From positions 62,001 through 126,000 of the forward strand of contig NZ_QWEG01000003.1 in assembly GCF_003515685.1 (NCBI RefSeq): DNA of 64,000 nucleotides, given 5' to 3'. The position numbers and the translations under genes are program-made. The DNA comes from Neobacillus notoginsengisoli. GTDB lineage: Bacteria > Bacillota > Bacilli > Bacillales > Cytobacillaceae. Positions 52,585 through 61,271 of this stretch are shown one piece after another. Each line of letters begins with the position of its first letter. Positions within the stretch are counted from its first letter, which is position 1. The notes beneath the pieces were generated by a model, which was not told where the DNA came from, did no database searches, and saw only the letters and a list, made by a program, of their open reading frames with translations.

Positions 52585-53180
52585 TTCGGATCGTGCTTGC
52601 GGAGGACCAACGAATGCTGCTGGGGGCAATCGGGTCGCTGCTGAATCTTGAGGAGGATATGGAGGTTGCCGGGATGGCGGCGAACGGTGAGGAGGCTGTC
52701 AAGCTTGTCCGTTCTCTGGAACCGGATGTTTGCATCATGGATATTGAGATGCCGGGGAAAAGCGGGCTTGAAGCCGCCGAGGAGCTGAAGGATTCTGGCT
52801 GTAAAATAATCATTCTAACCACGTTCGCAAGGCCAGGCTATTTCAAGCGCGCGATAAAGGCTGGGGTGAGCGCGTATTTGCTGAAGGATGGGCCAAGCGA
52901 GGAGCTTGCCGGTTCAATTCGGAGTGTGATGGAGGGGAGGCGGATTTATGCTCCTGAACTGATGGATGACCTGTACAGCGAGGATAATCCACTTACTGAA
53001 AGGGAAATGGATGTGCTTGGACTGATTGCCGACGGGAAGAATACGAAGGAAATTGCGAGTGAGTTGACGTTGTCCGCGGGTACTGTGCGGAATTATATCT
53101 CAACGATTCTTGATAAGCTTCAAGTGAAGAATCGGATTGAAGCGATTACCCATTCAAAGGAAAAAGGCTGGTTTAAGTAA
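52581..53180 (+). CDS. desR: Response regulator activating des
   Basis: The 199-residue regulator has a receiver domain with Asp54 in CIMDIEMPG and a LuxR-type helix-turn-helix (LTEREMDVLGLIADGKNTKEI). It binds the dyads upstream of des when phosphorylated. ATG 52581 overlaps the end of desK; GAAGGAGGG precedes it. Gene order and spacing match the B. subtilis system. Confidence 0.95.
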   Translation: MIRIVLAEDQRMLLGAIGSLLNLEEDMEVAGMAANGEEAVKLVRSLEPDVCIMDIEMPGKSGLEAAEELKDSGCKIIILTTFARPGYFKRAIKAGVSAYLLKDGPSEELAGSIRSVMEGRRIYAPELMDDLYSEDNPLTEREMDVLGLIADGKNTKEIASELTLSAGTVRNYISTILDKLQVKNRIEAITHSKEKGWFK

Positions 53181-53292
53181 CGGGAACGAATGTTCGTGTA
53201 ATTTGTGCAGAAAAATGATATAATGAAACAACAATAGAATAGGTTTCTCAAGGGTGGTCGGCACACTCCCCAAGGAAAGGGGGTGATGCTGT

Positions 53293-53376
53293 ATGACAGT
53301 TTTCGAATCCTTAATGTTTGCGTTGGCATTCACGGGGTTGATCGTAAGTATCCTGTCATTTAACCAAAAAAAATAA
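53293..53376 (+). CDS. Type I toxin peptide, TxpA/holin-like family
   Basis: The 27-residue peptide starts MTVFESLMFALAFTGLI and ends SFNQKK: one hydrophobic helix with a charged tail, the pattern of the TxpA / 'putative holin-like toxin' peptides. The leader has GGTCGGCACACTCCCC and AAAGGGGGTGATG, typical of these genes. The product would insert in the membrane and is toxic if not repressed. Antisense signals overlap the 3' end. Confidence 0.85.
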   Translation: MTVFESLMFALAFTGLIVSILSFNQKK

Positions 53377-53412
53377 TCCACCCTTGAGTTAACGGCTCCG
53401 GTGGATTATCTC
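53372..53412 (-). terminator. Terminator of the antisense RNA
   Basis: ATAATCCACC pairs with GGTGGATTAT; the T run is on the minus strand (AAAAAAAA on plus, 53366-53373). Confidence 0.8.
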
Positions 53413-53456
53413 TTTCACCCAATTGCCGGCCCCCTTAAAGGGACCTTTCTATTGGT

Positions 53457-53495
53457 TGACCGGGCATGCTGCGAACATGGCCGGTCTTTTTTAGT
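53457..53495 (+). terminator. Terminator of the toxin mRNA
   Basis: GACCGGGCAT pairs with ATGGCCGGTC (one mismatch) over GCTGCGAAC, followed by TTTTTT. Confidence 0.85.
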
Positions 53496-53597
53496 TTATG
53501 TTCATCTTCTTTTCCATTATACCATGAAATCTTCAAAAGAAAACATGGGAAAGCGTTCCCGCCATGATCAAATCTTTTGTGAAGTTGGCAAATTGGG

Positions 53598-54935
53598 TTA
53601 TGCAACCTGGCTGCCCGCTTTTGTCATCGTGATGTTGTTCCAGTTCGTCCGGTAATATCTCGCCATCAGAATGAGGCCGAATACGGATAAATAGGTGTAA
53701 AGAGCGATCCATGCCCCGTAACTTGACAGGTTGAAAACAAAAACCAAGAGATACGTAAGCGGAATAAAGAAACCCCATGCCAGAGCGAGTGAGGCTCTCA
53801 TCAGGAAGGTGGTATCGCCAATTCCGCGCAGGCCTCCTGAATAAAAGCTGAAAAACCCATCAAACAGCTGGAGGAATGCCGAGATCATAATCAGCTTTGC
53901 CGTAAGCTGATAGACGAGCGGGTCATTTGTATAAATCCGAGCCAATGGCTCTGCAAAAATGAATTCTGTTGTCCCAAGCAAAAGGATAAACAGGCTGCCC
54001 ATGATGGCGGTCTGGGTTCCCATGCTCTTAGCGGTTGACGGGTACCTGCGCCCGATTTCCTGGCCGACGAGAATTGTTGCAGTTGAACCGAAAGCCGCAG
54101 CGGGCATAAAGCCAAAGCTCATGATGCTCAAGGCTATTTCATTCGCGGCAAGCGCGTGCGTGCCAAGCCTTGTAACAAAAGCAGTAAATACAAACATCGC
54201 CATACTTTTTGAAAACTCCTGCATGCCGAGTTTGAAGCTTTCAATTGAAATGAATTTAGCCTCAATGAACCGAAGAACAGGTTTGAGAGACGGCTTTACC
54301 GTTTTGATAAAGGCATAAGCAGTGAACAGCAAGCCGATCACCTCACCAATAAATAGCGCCCAAGCCGCTCCCGTCAAGCCTAGTTCAGGAAAGCCGAGTT
54401 TTCCGTACGTAAGCGAATACGTAAAGAAAATCATTGCCGCATTGGCCAAAAGGGAGGCGAACATTGGTGTGCGGGTATTGCCGATTCCACGGAAAAAGCC
54501 ATGGATGGTGAAGCTGAAGATCGAAAAAACAATAGCAAAGAAGCGGATTTGTAGATAGCCGTTTCCTTCAGCTATCATTTCAGATGAGCTGCCGAGAACT
54601 TTGAAAATTGCTTCCGTGGCAAAAAAGCCAGCAAGGATAATCAGAACCCCGGCCGCTCCACCGAGCAATAACGCAATAAACGTCCGTTCCACTCCCTTTT
54701 CCATTTCCCCGGAACCATAGCTTTGCGCAACAAGGTAATTGACCGTATGGCCAATCCCGGAGCAAAGCGCCCATACGTTGTACATAACAATGTTTGAAAC
54801 ACCGACAATCGCAATCGCGAGCGCTCCAAGGTTTCCGACCATAATCAGATTAATGGTTCCGGTCACCGTCATGGAAGCGAACGAAGCAATCGATGGGATT
54901 GCCAATAGTAATATTGTTTTCCAGTTTTTTAACAT
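53598..54935 (-). CDS. MATE-family multidrug efflux protein
   Basis: The 445-residue protein has about twelve membrane helices in two halves (FASMTVTGTINLIMVGNLGALAIA; MPAAAFGSTATILVGQEIGRR, in parts). MATE proteins export cationic drugs using ion gradients. ATG 54935 follows AGGAG. Substrate unknown. A minor point: plus-strand frames in this region are shadows. Confidence 0.92.
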   Translation of the reverse strand: MLKNWKTILLLAIPSIASFASMTVTGTINLIMVGNLGALAIAIVGVSNIVMYNVWALCSGIGHTVNYLVAQSYGSGEMEKGVERTFIALLLGGAAGVLIILAGFFATEAIFKVLGSSSEMIAEGNGYLQIRFFAIVFSIFSFTIHGFFRGIGNTRTPMFASLLANAAMIFFTYSLTYGKLGFPELGLTGAAWALFIGEVIGLLFTAYAFIKTVKPSLKPVLRFIEAKFISIESFKLGMQEFSKSMAMFVFTAFVTRLGTHALAANEIALSIMSFGFMPAAAFGSTATILVGQEIGRRYPSTAKSMGTQTAIMGSLFILLLGTTEFIFAEPLARIYTNDPLVYQLTAKLIMISAFLQLFDGFFSFYSGGLRGIGDTTFLMRASLALAWGFFIPLTYLLVFVFNLSSYGAWIALYTYLSVFGLILMARYYRTNWNNITMTKAGSQVA

Positions 54936-54986
54936 TCAGTTTCTCCTAAGTTGTTTAAATGGTCTTTTTGCAAAATTGGAACCCGT

Positions 54987-55817
54987 TTATAATCGGGTAG
55001 TGTTATAGCTTCCGAGAACTTGCACTTCGTGGCCGAACGCCCTTAATATTTTCAGTGCTTTGCTCGTTCTTTCTGCGTCCTGTCCGGTTTCCGCCTCGAG
55101 GAAGAAATGGTATGTGCCAAGCCGCTTCTTCGTTGGGCGGGATTCGATCCATGTCAGGTTGATGGAAAGGGCTGAAAATACATTCAAAATCGAGGATAAG
55201 ACGCCGGACTGGTCCAATGCAGGAGCAATCAGCAGCATGATTTTATCCCGTTTGTGAAAAGGCAGAAATTCTGCGCTTCTTTTGCCGACAACGATGAAGC
55301 GGGTATGGTTTTCGCCATTATCCTGTACCGAGTTGTTTGCAATTTGTAAATCGAAAAGTCTTGCCGCTGCGCTGGATGCAATCGCACCGGCATCAAGGCG
55401 GCCTTGTTCCTTCAACGCCCTTGCGGCGGAAGAGGTGCTGTCGAATTCCTTCGTTTTCACTGCCGCTTTCCTTATGTAATCCTTGCACTGGGCAAGGGCG
55501 GGGGAAATCGACCAGACCTCGCGGATCTCGCTGACTTTTGCTCCTTCATTGACAAGGAGCTTGAGGGATACTGGGAAAACGACTTCTTCTTCAATAAAAA
55601 GATTATTCGCCAATAGTCCGTCGGCTGTTATATTGATCGTTCCTTCAATTGAATTTTCAATCGGGACAATGCCTTTTTCAACCTTCCGATCGCCGACCGC
55701 CTCCAGCACTTCAAGGATGGAGTCACATAGTTGCCAGTCGGCTTCGCCATTTTTAAAGGTTTTAAAAGCTGCTTCTTCTGAAAAACTACCGTGCGGTCCT
55801 AAATATGCTACTTTCAT
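54987..55817 (-). CDS. pheA: Prephenate dehydratase
   Basis: The 276-residue enzyme converts prephenate to phenylpyruvate in phenylalanine synthesis. The catalytic domain opens KVAYLGPHGSFSEEAAF and contains NHTRFIVVG with the conserved Thr-Arg-Phe. A C-terminal ACT domain (QSGVLSSILNVFSALSINLT, ESRP) binds phenylalanine for feedback control. AAAGGAGTG precedes the ATG at 55817. A TTTTGCAAAA palindrome lies just beyond its stop (54966-54975). Confidence 0.95.
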   Translation of the reverse strand: MKVAYLGPHGSFSEEAAFKTFKNGEADWQLCDSILEVLEAVGDRKVEKGIVPIENSIEGTINITADGLLANNLFIEEEVVFPVSLKLLVNEGAKVSEIREVWSISPALAQCKDYIRKAAVKTKEFDSTSSAARALKEQGRLDAGAIASSAAARLFDLQIANNSVQDNGENHTRFIVVGKRSAEFLPFHKRDKIMLLIAPALDQSGVLSSILNVFSALSINLTWIESRPTKKRLGTYHFFLEAETGQDAERTSKALKILRAFGHEVQVLGSYNTTRL

Positions 55818-55904
55818 CTATATACACTCCTTTTGCCATGCTATTAAGTATACACAAAGGACTGGTCAGGTCTAGACTTTTTCTGATCTTTGCAAAAGAA
55901 AGTG

Positions 55905-55934
55905 AAAACCAGGCATGTCTCTATGCCCGGTTTC
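55905..55934 (-). terminator. Terminator after the 73-residue protein gene
   Basis: AAACCAGGCAT pairs with ATGCCCGGTTT (one mismatch), followed by TTCACTTT on the minus strand. Confidence 0.72.
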
Positions 55935-55948
55935 TGATTAATACCATG

Positions 55949-56170
55949 TTATTCCAATATTACTCCGTCCTGGTAGCCCGCCATGAAGCTGCCGAGCGTT
56001 TCCTCCAGGTTTTCATTGTCTTCGGGGATTTGAATGATAACCTCATTTCGTCTTTCAACAGCGGTAATACTCACATTTTCGTACCGATTTATTTCTAGCT
56101 GAAGCTTTAGCGCTTCGGCGATCTCTTCGGCACTGTAATCATTTTGTATTAAATAACGGACATTTCTCAT
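55949..56170 (-). CDS. Small protein of 73 residues, unknown
   Basis: AATGAGGAGG precedes ATG 56170. The protein is acidic: helix YSAEEIAEALKLQLEINRY, then strands NVSITAVERRNEVIIQIP, then a glycine-containing end. It may be cotranscribed with nfo, which ends 26 bases upstream. No family recognised. Confidence 0.75.
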   Translation of the reverse strand: MRNVRYLIQNDYSAEEIAEALKLQLEINRYENVSITAVERRNEVIIQIPEDNENLEETLGSFMAGYQDGVILE

Positions 56171-56195
56171 GTTTTTACAGCCTCCTCATTTTGTC

Positions 56196-57044
56196 TTAGG
56201 TAGTTTTTGCAGGAGGCAGTCGATCTAACCGTTTTAAAGTTGTCATTTCTTCCTCGTGGGATATTCCGAGGTCGGACGGTGTTTCCAGAATGAAGGGGAT
56301 GTCACTGAATGCTGCAATGATGCTTTCCATCTGCTTGGGCATGATGTGCCCGCCTTTATAGATATTTGCGTGCCGGTCCCTTCGTGAACCGAACGGATGC
56401 ATTGAATTATTCAAGTGGATGGCTGTTAAGTTAGCTGCATAGCCAAGTTCAACGGCCTTTTGCTTAAATACATAGGTGTCTTCACCATTCCACATGCCGC
56501 TAGCAAAAGCATGGCATGTATCCAGGCAAAAACCTATTTTCTCGGGGTATTCGCATAGATTTCTCACTTGTACCGATTCTTCGAGCGTTGTTCCGAGCGC
56601 GGCCTCCTTGCCTGCATTGTTCTCTAGCAAAAGGAGGCAATCACCATCCCATTGTGAAAGAATTGTATTCAGCATTTCAAGCATGAGGTGATAGCTGGCC
56701 AGCGGGGCATTTTCAGCCGTCCTGCTTCCAAAATGGACGACGATCCCGGCAGAACCGCACGCATCTGCAATCGCGAGGTCATTTAATATAGAAGCTATGT
56801 TTATCTCTTTTTTTGCCGGAGGAGGGGTGATGCTCGTTGGATAAGGTGTATGGGCAATCGTGAATAGACTGTTTGTATGGCAAAATTCCCTGCACGCGGC
56901 GGCATCATTTTTATCAAATTCCTTCACTGACAGGCTGCGCGCGTTCTTCGGGAAATACTGGAAAGCCTGCGCGCCGATTTTATTCGCGTATTTGGCGGCA
57001 GCGAGATAACCGTCCCTAATGCTGACATGGCAGCCGAATGTCAT
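56196..57044 (-). CDS. nfo: Endonuclease IV (AP endonuclease family 2)
   Basis: The 282-residue repair enzyme has the zinc ligands of the Nfo barrel: VVHFGSR, LLLENNAG, FCLDTCHAF, HLNNS, SRRDRHANI and FILETPSD. It cuts DNA 5' to abasic sites. I start at ATG 57044 with AGGAAGTG upstream, giving MTFGCHVSIRDGY as in the family; the longer frame to 57095 lacks a site. Confidence 0.94.
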   Translation of the reverse strand: MTFGCHVSIRDGYLAAAKYANKIGAQAFQYFPKNARSLSVKEFDKNDAAACREFCHTNSLFTIAHTPYPTSITPPPAKKEINIASILNDLAIADACGSAGIVVHFGSRTAENAPLASYHLMLEMLNTILSQWDGDCLLLLENNAGKEAALGTTLEESVQVRNLCEYPEKIGFCLDTCHAFASGMWNGEDTYVFKQKAVELGYAANLTAIHLNNSMHPFGSRRDRHANIYKGGHIMPKQMESIIAAFSDIPFILETPSDLGISHEEEMTTLKRLDRLPPAKTT

Positions 57045-57183
57045 TTTGATCACTTCCTGGCGTTTTGGATTTAGCGTTTGGTTGCTCGGTTGCATTTATC
57101 CATGTTTTGTTTAAACGGGATAAATAGCATATTTAGCGGGCAAAATACGTTCGGATTCAATTTACAGGAAAAGAGGACAGGAA

Positions 57184-57474
57184 ATGAAAGAGATTTTGCA
57201 AGAGGTAAAAGCGGAATTGGAGAACGCGTTCGACCATCCTGAGAGGCACAGCCTGGATGAAAGCATAGCGAAACTGCAGTCGGCCCTTGAGCAAAACGGC
57301 GATAAAGGAACGATGATCCAGGATGCCATTACAGCGCTGACACAGGCAAAGAATGCAGCGGCTGAACTGGAGCATGCCGGCACCGAATCAGCTTCATCCG
57401 GATTTGGCGAGGCGTTCAACGCCCTCGATCAGGCAATCGAGTCATACGTAGTTCCGAATAACGATCCGTTTTAA
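57184..57474 (+). CDS. Small helical protein, unknown
   Basis: The 96-residue protein (ATG 57184 after AGAGGACAGG) is mainly helical and charged (MKEILQEVKAELENAFDHPE; QDAITALTQAKNAAAELEHA). No family is recognised. A terminator follows within 10 bases. Confidence 0.75.
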   Translation: MKEILQEVKAELENAFDHPERHSLDESIAKLQSALEQNGDKGTMIQDAITALTQAKNAAAELEHAGTESASSGFGEAFNALDQAIESYVVPNNDPF

Positions 57475-57483
57475 TGGAGTCGA

Positions 57484-57512
57484 AAAAAGCAACCGATGCT
57501 GGTTGCTTTTTC
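57484..57512 (+). terminator. Terminator after the helical-protein gene
   Basis: AAAAGCAACC pairs with GGTTGCTTTT over GATGCT, followed by TCT. Confidence 0.9.
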
Positions 57513-57591
57513 TATTACATTAGAAATGGTTTATCTAGACCAGAAAAGTATATTATAAAAAAGAAATTGTCGAGTTTACACGAAGCAACTC

Positions 57592-58470
57592 TTAGGCAAT
57601 AAACCTGCATTTCGGATAATTGGCGCAGCCTTTAAAAGAACCGTTCTTTCCACTTCTGGTGACAAGACCGCCGCCGCATCGGGGGCATATATTGTTGGCG
57701 ATTTGCAGCTTTTTTTCTGCTAAATTTCCTTTTATATGGCGCACATGCTGTCTGCTTTGTTCCTTCCGTGCACGCCAGTCTTTTAGCTGCAATTTTACCA
57801 GCATGAGTTTGATTTTCTCTTTACGAAAATTTGTGAGTGTGTTTTCGCCAGACTTTGTTTCAATTAGTCTAAGGAGATTCCAGATTGAAACAACATCCGC
57901 GTTTTTAAAAGGCTCTTTAAATTTCAAATTAGCCTTTTTGCAAAAAACAACCACTGAATAAAATGGAATATCGGCCGCAGCGTCTCCAAGATGTTCCTGA
58001 ATTGCTTTGATATGACCGTAATTTTGCCAGACAGGGTTAGGAAAATTGTTTTTATGCTTAAAGTTGATCCTTGTCCAGGTCGGGCTGTTTTCCGAGCCCA
58101 TGATCCAACCCTCGAAGTTTTTCGTCTCAATGACAAAAATGCCCTTGCTGCTGATGAGGATATGGTCCACCTGGCTAGTCTGGCCATTCTTCATTGGTAT
58201 GTACAGATCATCGAGATGAATATAGGAGCTTTGGTCAAGTGTTTTTAGTCGTTTGCTGACCTGTTTTTCACCATGCCAGCCTTTAAAAGAAGAAGGGTTG
58301 GAGATTAAGTTTACGAATGCATCGAACAATTCAGCCAGAAAAGACCCCACACGAACATCCCCCACCAAAACAAATGATGGGACTATTATACCATAATTCG
58401 CCAATTTATTTCGGGAAAAGTTTACAAATTTCTCGAGTTTATCACGGGACAATATTCTCAGCAATATCAT
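57592..58470 (-). CDS. NERD-domain protein with topoisomerase-type zinc finger
   Basis: The 292-residue protein has a NERD domain (GWHGEKQVSKRLKTLD, QTSQVDHILISSKGIFVIETKNFEG with the Asp and Glu-x-Lys positions). A C-terminal four-cysteine zinc finger of the topoisomerase I type (CPRCGGGL...CANYPKC) follows. It is thought to be a nuclease-like DNA-binding protein. A hydrophobic patch near residues 27-40 could be a membrane segment. The start at 58470 has a weak site; a start about 30 codons later is possible. It is the second NERD gene in the window, not closely similar to the first. Confidence 0.88.
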   Translation of the reverse strand: MILLRILSRDKLEKFVNFSRNKLANYGIIVPSFVLVGDVRVGSFLAELFDAFVNLISNPSSFKGWHGEKQVSKRLKTLDQSSYIHLDDLYIPMKNGQTSQVDHILISSKGIFVIETKNFEGWIMGSENSPTWTRINFKHKNNFPNPVWQNYGHIKAIQEHLGDAAADIPFYSVVVFCKKANLKFKEPFKNADVVSIWNLLRLIETKSGENTLTNFRKEKIKLMLVKLQLKDWRARKEQSRQHVRHIKGNLAEKKLQIANNICPRCGGGLVTRSGKNGSFKGCANYPKCRFIA

Positions 58471-58489
58471 TGTTCTACCCTAAATAACA

Positions 58490-58521
58490 TAAAGGACTCC
58501 CAATACATGGAAGTCCTTTAT
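58490..58521. terminator. Terminator after uppP
   Basis: TAAAGGACT pairs with AGTCCTTTA; the stem serves the minus-strand uppP gene. Confidence 0.85.
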
Positions 58522-58539
58522 TGCGCGTAAACTATTTCA

Positions 58540-59367
58540 TTAAAAATACAACACATAAATAAGGATTGCTACCACAATCCTGTAGATTGCGAACGGGACA
58601 AGCTTGATTCGGTTGATGAGCTTCAGGAAGAACCGAATGGAAATGAGCGCAAAAACGAATGCGGCGATAAACCCGACGATAAAGAATGGCAGAGCGTCAA
58701 GGCTGAAGTGTTCCCAGTTTTTCAAGAGCGAAATACCGCTCGCTCCCATCATAATTGGAACGGCCATAATAAATGTAAAGTCAGATGCCGCTCGGTGGCT
58801 CATTCCAAGCAAAACGCCGCCCGCAATCGTTGACCCAGAACGCGAGAAACCAGGCCATAGGCCAAAGCATTGGAAGAGGCCGATTCCGAACGCCTGCTTG
58901 TAGCTAACCCTGTCAACGGTTTCGGCTTTAGGCGTTTTCGGACGGACAAAGTCGGCAATAATCATGAGAATAGCCCCAAGAACGAGGCCGACAACAACCG
59001 TTCTGACTGAAAAGAGATGCTCGTCAATATAATCCTCGAACAACAATCCAGTAATTCCAGCCGGCAAAAGTCCGACGAAAATTTTAAGCAGGCTTAAGGA
59101 TTCTCCCGTTTCTTTGTCTGTTTCCTTTTTTGCAAGGCCGAGAAGACCCAAAATCCTGTCCTTAAATACAATGACGACCGCAAGAATCGATCCGAGCTGG
59201 ATAACAACCTTAAACGTATTGGCGACTGGCGCCGAAAAGAGATCTTTCGAATGAAGCAGCAAGTCATCAACAATAATCATGTGACCCGTGGAGGAGACCG
59301 GGGCAAACTCGGTGAGCCCTTCTACAATCCCAAGGATCAGTGCAACAAATAATTCCCAAATAATCAT
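58540..59367 (-). CDS. uppP: Undecaprenyl-diphosphatase
   Basis: The 275-residue membrane enzyme (BacA family) recycles undecaprenyl diphosphate in wall synthesis and gives bacitracin resistance. Both signature motifs are seen: EGLTEFAPVSSTGHM and GFSRSGSTIAGG. Eight or so helices are predicted. GGAGTTT precedes ATG 59367. Confidence 0.95.
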   Translation of the reverse strand: MIIWELFVALILGIVEGLTEFAPVSSTGHMIIVDDLLLHSKDLFSAPVANTFKVVIQLGSILAVVIVFKDRILGLLGLAKKETDKETGESLSLLKIFVGLLPAGITGLLFEDYIDEHLFSVRTVVVGLVLGAILMIIADFVRPKTPKAETVDRVSYKQAFGIGLFQCFGLWPGFSRSGSTIAGGVLLGMSHRAASDFTFIMAVPIMMGASGISLLKNWEHFSLDALPFFIVGFIAAFVFALISIRFFLKLINRIKLVPFAIYRIVVAILIYVLYF

Positions 59368-59595
59368 ATCTAAACTCCAATTCTAGCTGATATTCAATTG
59401 CCTAAGTATAAATAATAACGAAAAATTTGTCGGACGACAAGGAAAATCGGGTTATAGGATTCATTCTGTTTACAGAATACCATTATGTTAACCCAATTTA
59501 AAAATCAGAAAATAGATTCACCTTGCAATTTTGATATGGTAAAGTAATTTTAGGGGATAATTTAGAAACGTTTTCCAACTTAGGGGGTCTCATTT

Positions 59596-60216
59596 ATGTT
59601 GTTATGGTACATAGCTTTATTTTTTATTGCACTCATTTTAGGTTTATTGGATGTATCACCAGCGTTTACTTTTTTGGTTATTGCTGTGTACATCATTCTA
59701 TCAATTCCGTATGTCATTCCAATCATTTGGAGCAGGGATACAGAAAAAATGATGAATTATTTAAAAAAATCCCGGAATGCTTATTATAAATTCCTTTATC
59801 AGTTCTTAAATGGCGACGAAGAAGAAGCTGAAAAAATCGCCCAAGGAATGCGGGAAGGCAGAATGAAAGATATGGCGCTCGTCATGCTTCATATTCATCA
59901 GAAGAAACACAGAGAAGCTAAGCTAATTTTGAAAAAAATGAAGGATGGCCTTTTCAAAAATTATTATTTGGCAGCTGTCTTATTTGAAGAGGGAGATATG
60001 GATGGCTACGATTTGTATAAGAAAAAGGTAACGGACGCCGACTATAGAAAATGGCTTGAAATTGAGGAGGCAGTCAGAAAGGGGAACAGAACTGAAGGGT
60101 TAAAGATGCTTGATGAACAAATTGCGAGGCTTCGAGGGATGAAGCTCCTGTCCGCGGTTCATTACAGGAATGAATTCCTAAAAAACTCGATTAGCCAGGG
60201 GGAGGGTAAGGAATGA
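59596..60216 (+). CDS. Membrane protein with TPR-like cytoplasmic part, unknown
   Basis: The 206-residue protein has two N-terminal membrane helices and a soluble helical region (EEEAEKIAQGMREGRMKDMA; HREAKLILKKMKDGL) that resembles TPR-like pairs. No family is recognised. TAGGGGGTC precedes ATG 59596. The stop overlaps the next gene by four bases, so the two are coupled. Confidence 0.75.
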   Translation: MLLWYIALFFIALILGLLDVSPAFTFLVIAVYIILSIPYVIPIIWSRDTEKMMNYLKKSRNAYYKFLYQFLNGDEEEAEKIAQGMREGRMKDMALVMLHIHQKKHREAKLILKKMKDGLFKNYYLAAVLFEEGDMDGYDLYKKKVTDADYRKWLEIEEAVRKGNRTEGLKMLDEQIARLRGMKLLSAVHYRNEFLKNSISQGEGKE

Positions 60217-60593
60217 TGGAAGCTGGTTTCGACATGTTTGATATGATGTCCGTCATTGTACCTGTATTTTTCGTTATCATAATTGGTATTTTTATCTTTT
60301 CTATAAGCAAAGGGATTTCGGAATGGTCGAATAATAATAAGCAGCCGCGTCTAAGCGTAAATGCGAAAGTTGTTTCAAAACGGACGAAGGTTAGTGGAGG
60401 CATGAATGATCATTCATCTAGTACACATTATTTTACGACGTTCGAGGTGGAAAGCGGGGATCGTCTGGAATTCAATGTAAGCGGTTACGAATATGGCCAG
60501 CTTGCGGAAGGGGACGCGGGCGAATTAACTTTTCAGGGGACAAGGTACCTTGGCTTCAATCGAAACAAAGCACAGATTGTACCGAATGAATAA
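60213..60593 (+). CDS. DUF2500-domain membrane protein
   Basis: The 126-residue protein has one N-terminal membrane helix (IVPVFFVIIIGIFIFSI) and a beta domain (VNAKVVSKRTKVSGG...HYFTTFEVE; EGDAGELTFQGTRYLGF) typical of DUF2500. Function is unknown. GGGGGAGGG precedes ATG 60213, which overlaps the preceding stop. Confidence 0.87.
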   Translation: MMEAGFDMFDMMSVIVPVFFVIIIGIFIFSISKGISEWSNNNKQPRLSVNAKVVSKRTKVSGGMNDHSSSTHYFTTFEVESGDRLEFNVSGYEYGQLAEGDAGELTFQGTRYLGFNRNKAQIVPNE

Positions 60594-60809
60594 GTGGCGT
60601 TTCGTCTACCCAGGAACATGGTTTTCTGTAAGTTTTTGTTTTAAATAAAGACCTGTTCATTTCATCGTCGGTATGGAAATTCTTAATAAAATAGACTATA
60701 CTGAATAGTAAGAATACACAAGAAGAAAACGCAGCCGCTGTAGAAAAAGATCAACTCGCATTTGCTTATGGTTCAATAAAGGCACGGAAAATAAGGGAGG
60801 TAAGATTGG

Positions 60810-61142
60810 ATGGAGAAGCAGGAACTGTTGAAAATCCTAGTGCTGATCGAATCTGTCTATCCTGAGTTTACGGTCAAAAATGAAACAGTTGAGAACTGGT
60901 TTGCTGTATGCCGGGATATGGATTACTCCCAAGTTCTAAAGAATCTGACCAACCACATGAGAAGAAGTCCGTATCCGCCTTTGATGGCGGAAATTGCCGC
61001 TTACACGTTTGACGATTATGCCGCCGAAAGCAAAAACATGGTTTTAGAAGAAGAAGGCTGGACTCAGGTGAAATACAATAGCCCCTTGGCGAACCAATCG
61101 CCGCATATGCCATGGCAAAATGAATATTTTGCTGGATTATAA
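60810..61142 (+). CDS. Small protein like a phage helicase loader/inhibitor (G39P-type)
   Basis: The 110-residue protein resembles the N-terminal domain of phage replicative-helicase loaders (MEKQELLKILVLIESVYPEF; helical ENWFAVCRDMDYSQVL; RRSPYPPLMAEI). It would bind a DnaB-like helicase, if the resemblance is right. AAGGGAGG precedes ATG 60810. No phage genes adjoin it, so it is an orphan. The 215 bases upstream contain a stretch of protein-like frame (60716-60850) without a start codon, perhaps a remnant. Confidence 0.6.
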   Translation: MEKQELLKILVLIESVYPEFTVKNETVENWFAVCRDMDYSQVLKNLTNHMRRSPYPPLMAEIAAYTFDDYAAESKNMVLEEEGWTQVKYNSPLANQSPHMPWQNEYFAGL

Positions 61143-61147
61143 AAGAC

Positions 61148-61172
61148 AAAAGCCCATTTCCACGGGCTTTTT
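61148..61172 (+). terminator. Terminator after the G39P-like gene
   Basis: AAAGCCC pairs with GGGCTTT over ATTTCCAC, followed by TTAT. Confidence 0.85.
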
Positions 61173-61271
61173 ATATTGTACCGATAACTTGGTTTGAGAT
61201 TTGAAGATGTGGATATTCTGCCGTCGTTGTCACAGGCACTCGACGCAGTGAAAAATTTGGCATAAAAGTAG

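Larger units (their letters stand above)
53365..53509 (-). ncRNA. Predicted antisense antitoxin RNA (RatA-like)
   Basis: On the minus strand TGGTATAAT (53524-53516), an extended -10, would start an RNA near 53509. The hairpin at 53372-53412 (ATAATCCACC/GGTGGATTAT) is followed on the minus strand by eight T, ending the RNA just inside the toxin stop codon. So it would overlap the 3' part of the toxin mRNA, as RatA does with txpA. The -35 is weak. This is a prediction from sequence. Confidence 0.65.

Noticed and set aside
53401-53655. 84-residue frame downstream of the toxin gene
   Set aside because: It covers the toxin terminator, the antisense promoter and the end of the MATE gene.
61184-61262. 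Short protein-like frame ending LSQALDAVKNLA
   Set aside because: An in-frame stop lies just upstream and there is no ribosome site; perhaps a remnant, not a gene.
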